A stretch of 34,409 nucleotides of DNA from an uncultured Clostridia bacterium. Its GTDB lineage: Bacteria; Bacillota; Clostridia; TANB77; CAG-508. Every line of letters starts with the position of its first letter. Within the stretch, counting starts at the first letter, position 1. Of the stretch, positions 34,100 to 34,409 are shown one piece after another. The translations under genes were made by a program, and so were the position numbers. The notes beneath the pieces are model-generated. The model was not told where the DNA came from and searched no databases. It saw nothing but the letters and a program-made list of their open reading frames with translations. The stretch is from the NCBI GenBank assembly GCA_934167685.1, contig CAKPLQ010000010.1:1-34409 (forward strand). The letters run 5' to 3'.

Positions 34100-34121
34100 A
34101 AAAGTATAGAAAAAAAGTTAA

Positions 34122-34170
34122 ACAGTCAAAACATCCCTCTTGACTGTAAAAAAACAAAAGAAAGAGGAGG
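34122..34170 (+). promoter_or_regulatory. Leader hairpin with anti-Shine-Dalgarno bases
   Basis: A perfect 8-bp stem ACAGTCAA (34122-34129) with TTGACTGT (34140-34147) displays a 10-base loop ending CCCTC. CCTCTT (34136-34141, opening two stem pairs) is complementary to AAGAGG in the ribosome site AAAGAGGAGG (34161-34170). The pairing is visible; regulation by it is inferred. Confidence 0.4.
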
Positions 34171-34181
34171 AAAATAAAAAT

Positions 34182-34409
34182 ATGAAAAATACAAACAAAG
34201 TAGTGGGAGGAGTCTTGCTATTAGCAGTAATATTAGTAGCAATAGCATATGCGGCAATAACAAATGTAACATTAAAAATAAATGGTACATCAAAATCACA
34301 AGCCAATCAGACAAATTTTGTAGTGCAATTTGTAGGAGAGCCAACAACAGGAGGAAAAGGAACAACGACAGCAACAATAAATACAAGTAAAAGAACAGAA
34401 GGAACAATG
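34182..34409 (+). CDS. N-terminal fragment of an exported, possibly TasA/CalY-like protein
   Basis: The frame is open from the ATG at 34182 to the window end, giving 76 residues. After MKNTNK comes a hydrophobic run (about 7-25) ending AIAYAA, a good signal peptide with a possible cleavage after Ala. The mature start (ITNVTLKINGTSKSQANQTN followed by FVVQFVGEP) is Thr/Gly-rich and beta-like. The layout resembles SipW-processed TasA/camelysin-type fibre proteins and other clostridial surface proteins, but too little is present to decide. AGAGGAGG lies 11 bases before the ATG, slightly far, with the anti-SD hairpin upstream. Confidence 0.65.
   Translation, partial: MKNTNKVVGGVLLLAVILVAIAYAAITNVTLKINGTSKSQANQTNFVVQFVGEPTTGGKGTTTATINTSKRTEGTM

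Overview
The window reads as a chromosomal piece of an AT-rich, low-GC Gram-positive anaerobe of the Clostridia. The evidence is the strongly A/T-ending codon use, AGGAGG-type ribosome sites, TTGACA/TATAAT promoters, CotF-type spore coat proteins, a Spo0A-like response regulator, MecA, and a radC-mreBCD-PBP2-minC cluster. An uncultured gut clostridial lineage is my inference. No rRNA, tRNA, CRISPR array, integrase or insertion sequence was seen.

Bases 1 to about 16,060 look accessory. They hold the tail of an unrecognised gene, a 90-residue protein of unknown function, a VirD4/TraG-type coupling protein of a conjugative type IV secretion system, then a single 3,741-residue surface protein, then a two-gene RloA/RloB-type (AbiL-like) ATPase plus TOPRIM-like pair, a probable anti-phage module. 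The giant protein alternates SpaA/Cna-B, MucBP and bacterial-repeat stalk domains with two blocks of beta-propeller-like repeats. It has an N-terminal membrane segment and an atypical IPNAG sorting-like tail.

Bases 16,226 to 34,000 look like core chromosome: an extremely AT-rich yhaO-yhaN-like nuclease/ATPase pair, prfA, pcrA, a divergent Spo0A-like response regulator followed by two small CotF-like coat genes, a membrane-anchored M23 peptidase, mecA on the minus strand, the cell-shape operon radC-mreB-mreC-mreD-PBP2-minC (minD is not adjacent), two small minus-strand genes, and a tandem-OB-fold SSB-like protein with a structured leader. The window ends inside an exported-protein gene whose leader carries a hairpin with anti-Shine-Dalgarno bases in its loop.

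The most notable items are the giant two-propeller surface protein beside the conjugation gene, its recombinogenic tandem DNA repeats and a codon-shifted segment inside it, the Spo0A-like regulator with a replaced recognition helix, the SSB-like leader that can form two competing stems, and the membrane-hairpin YhaN-like ATPase.
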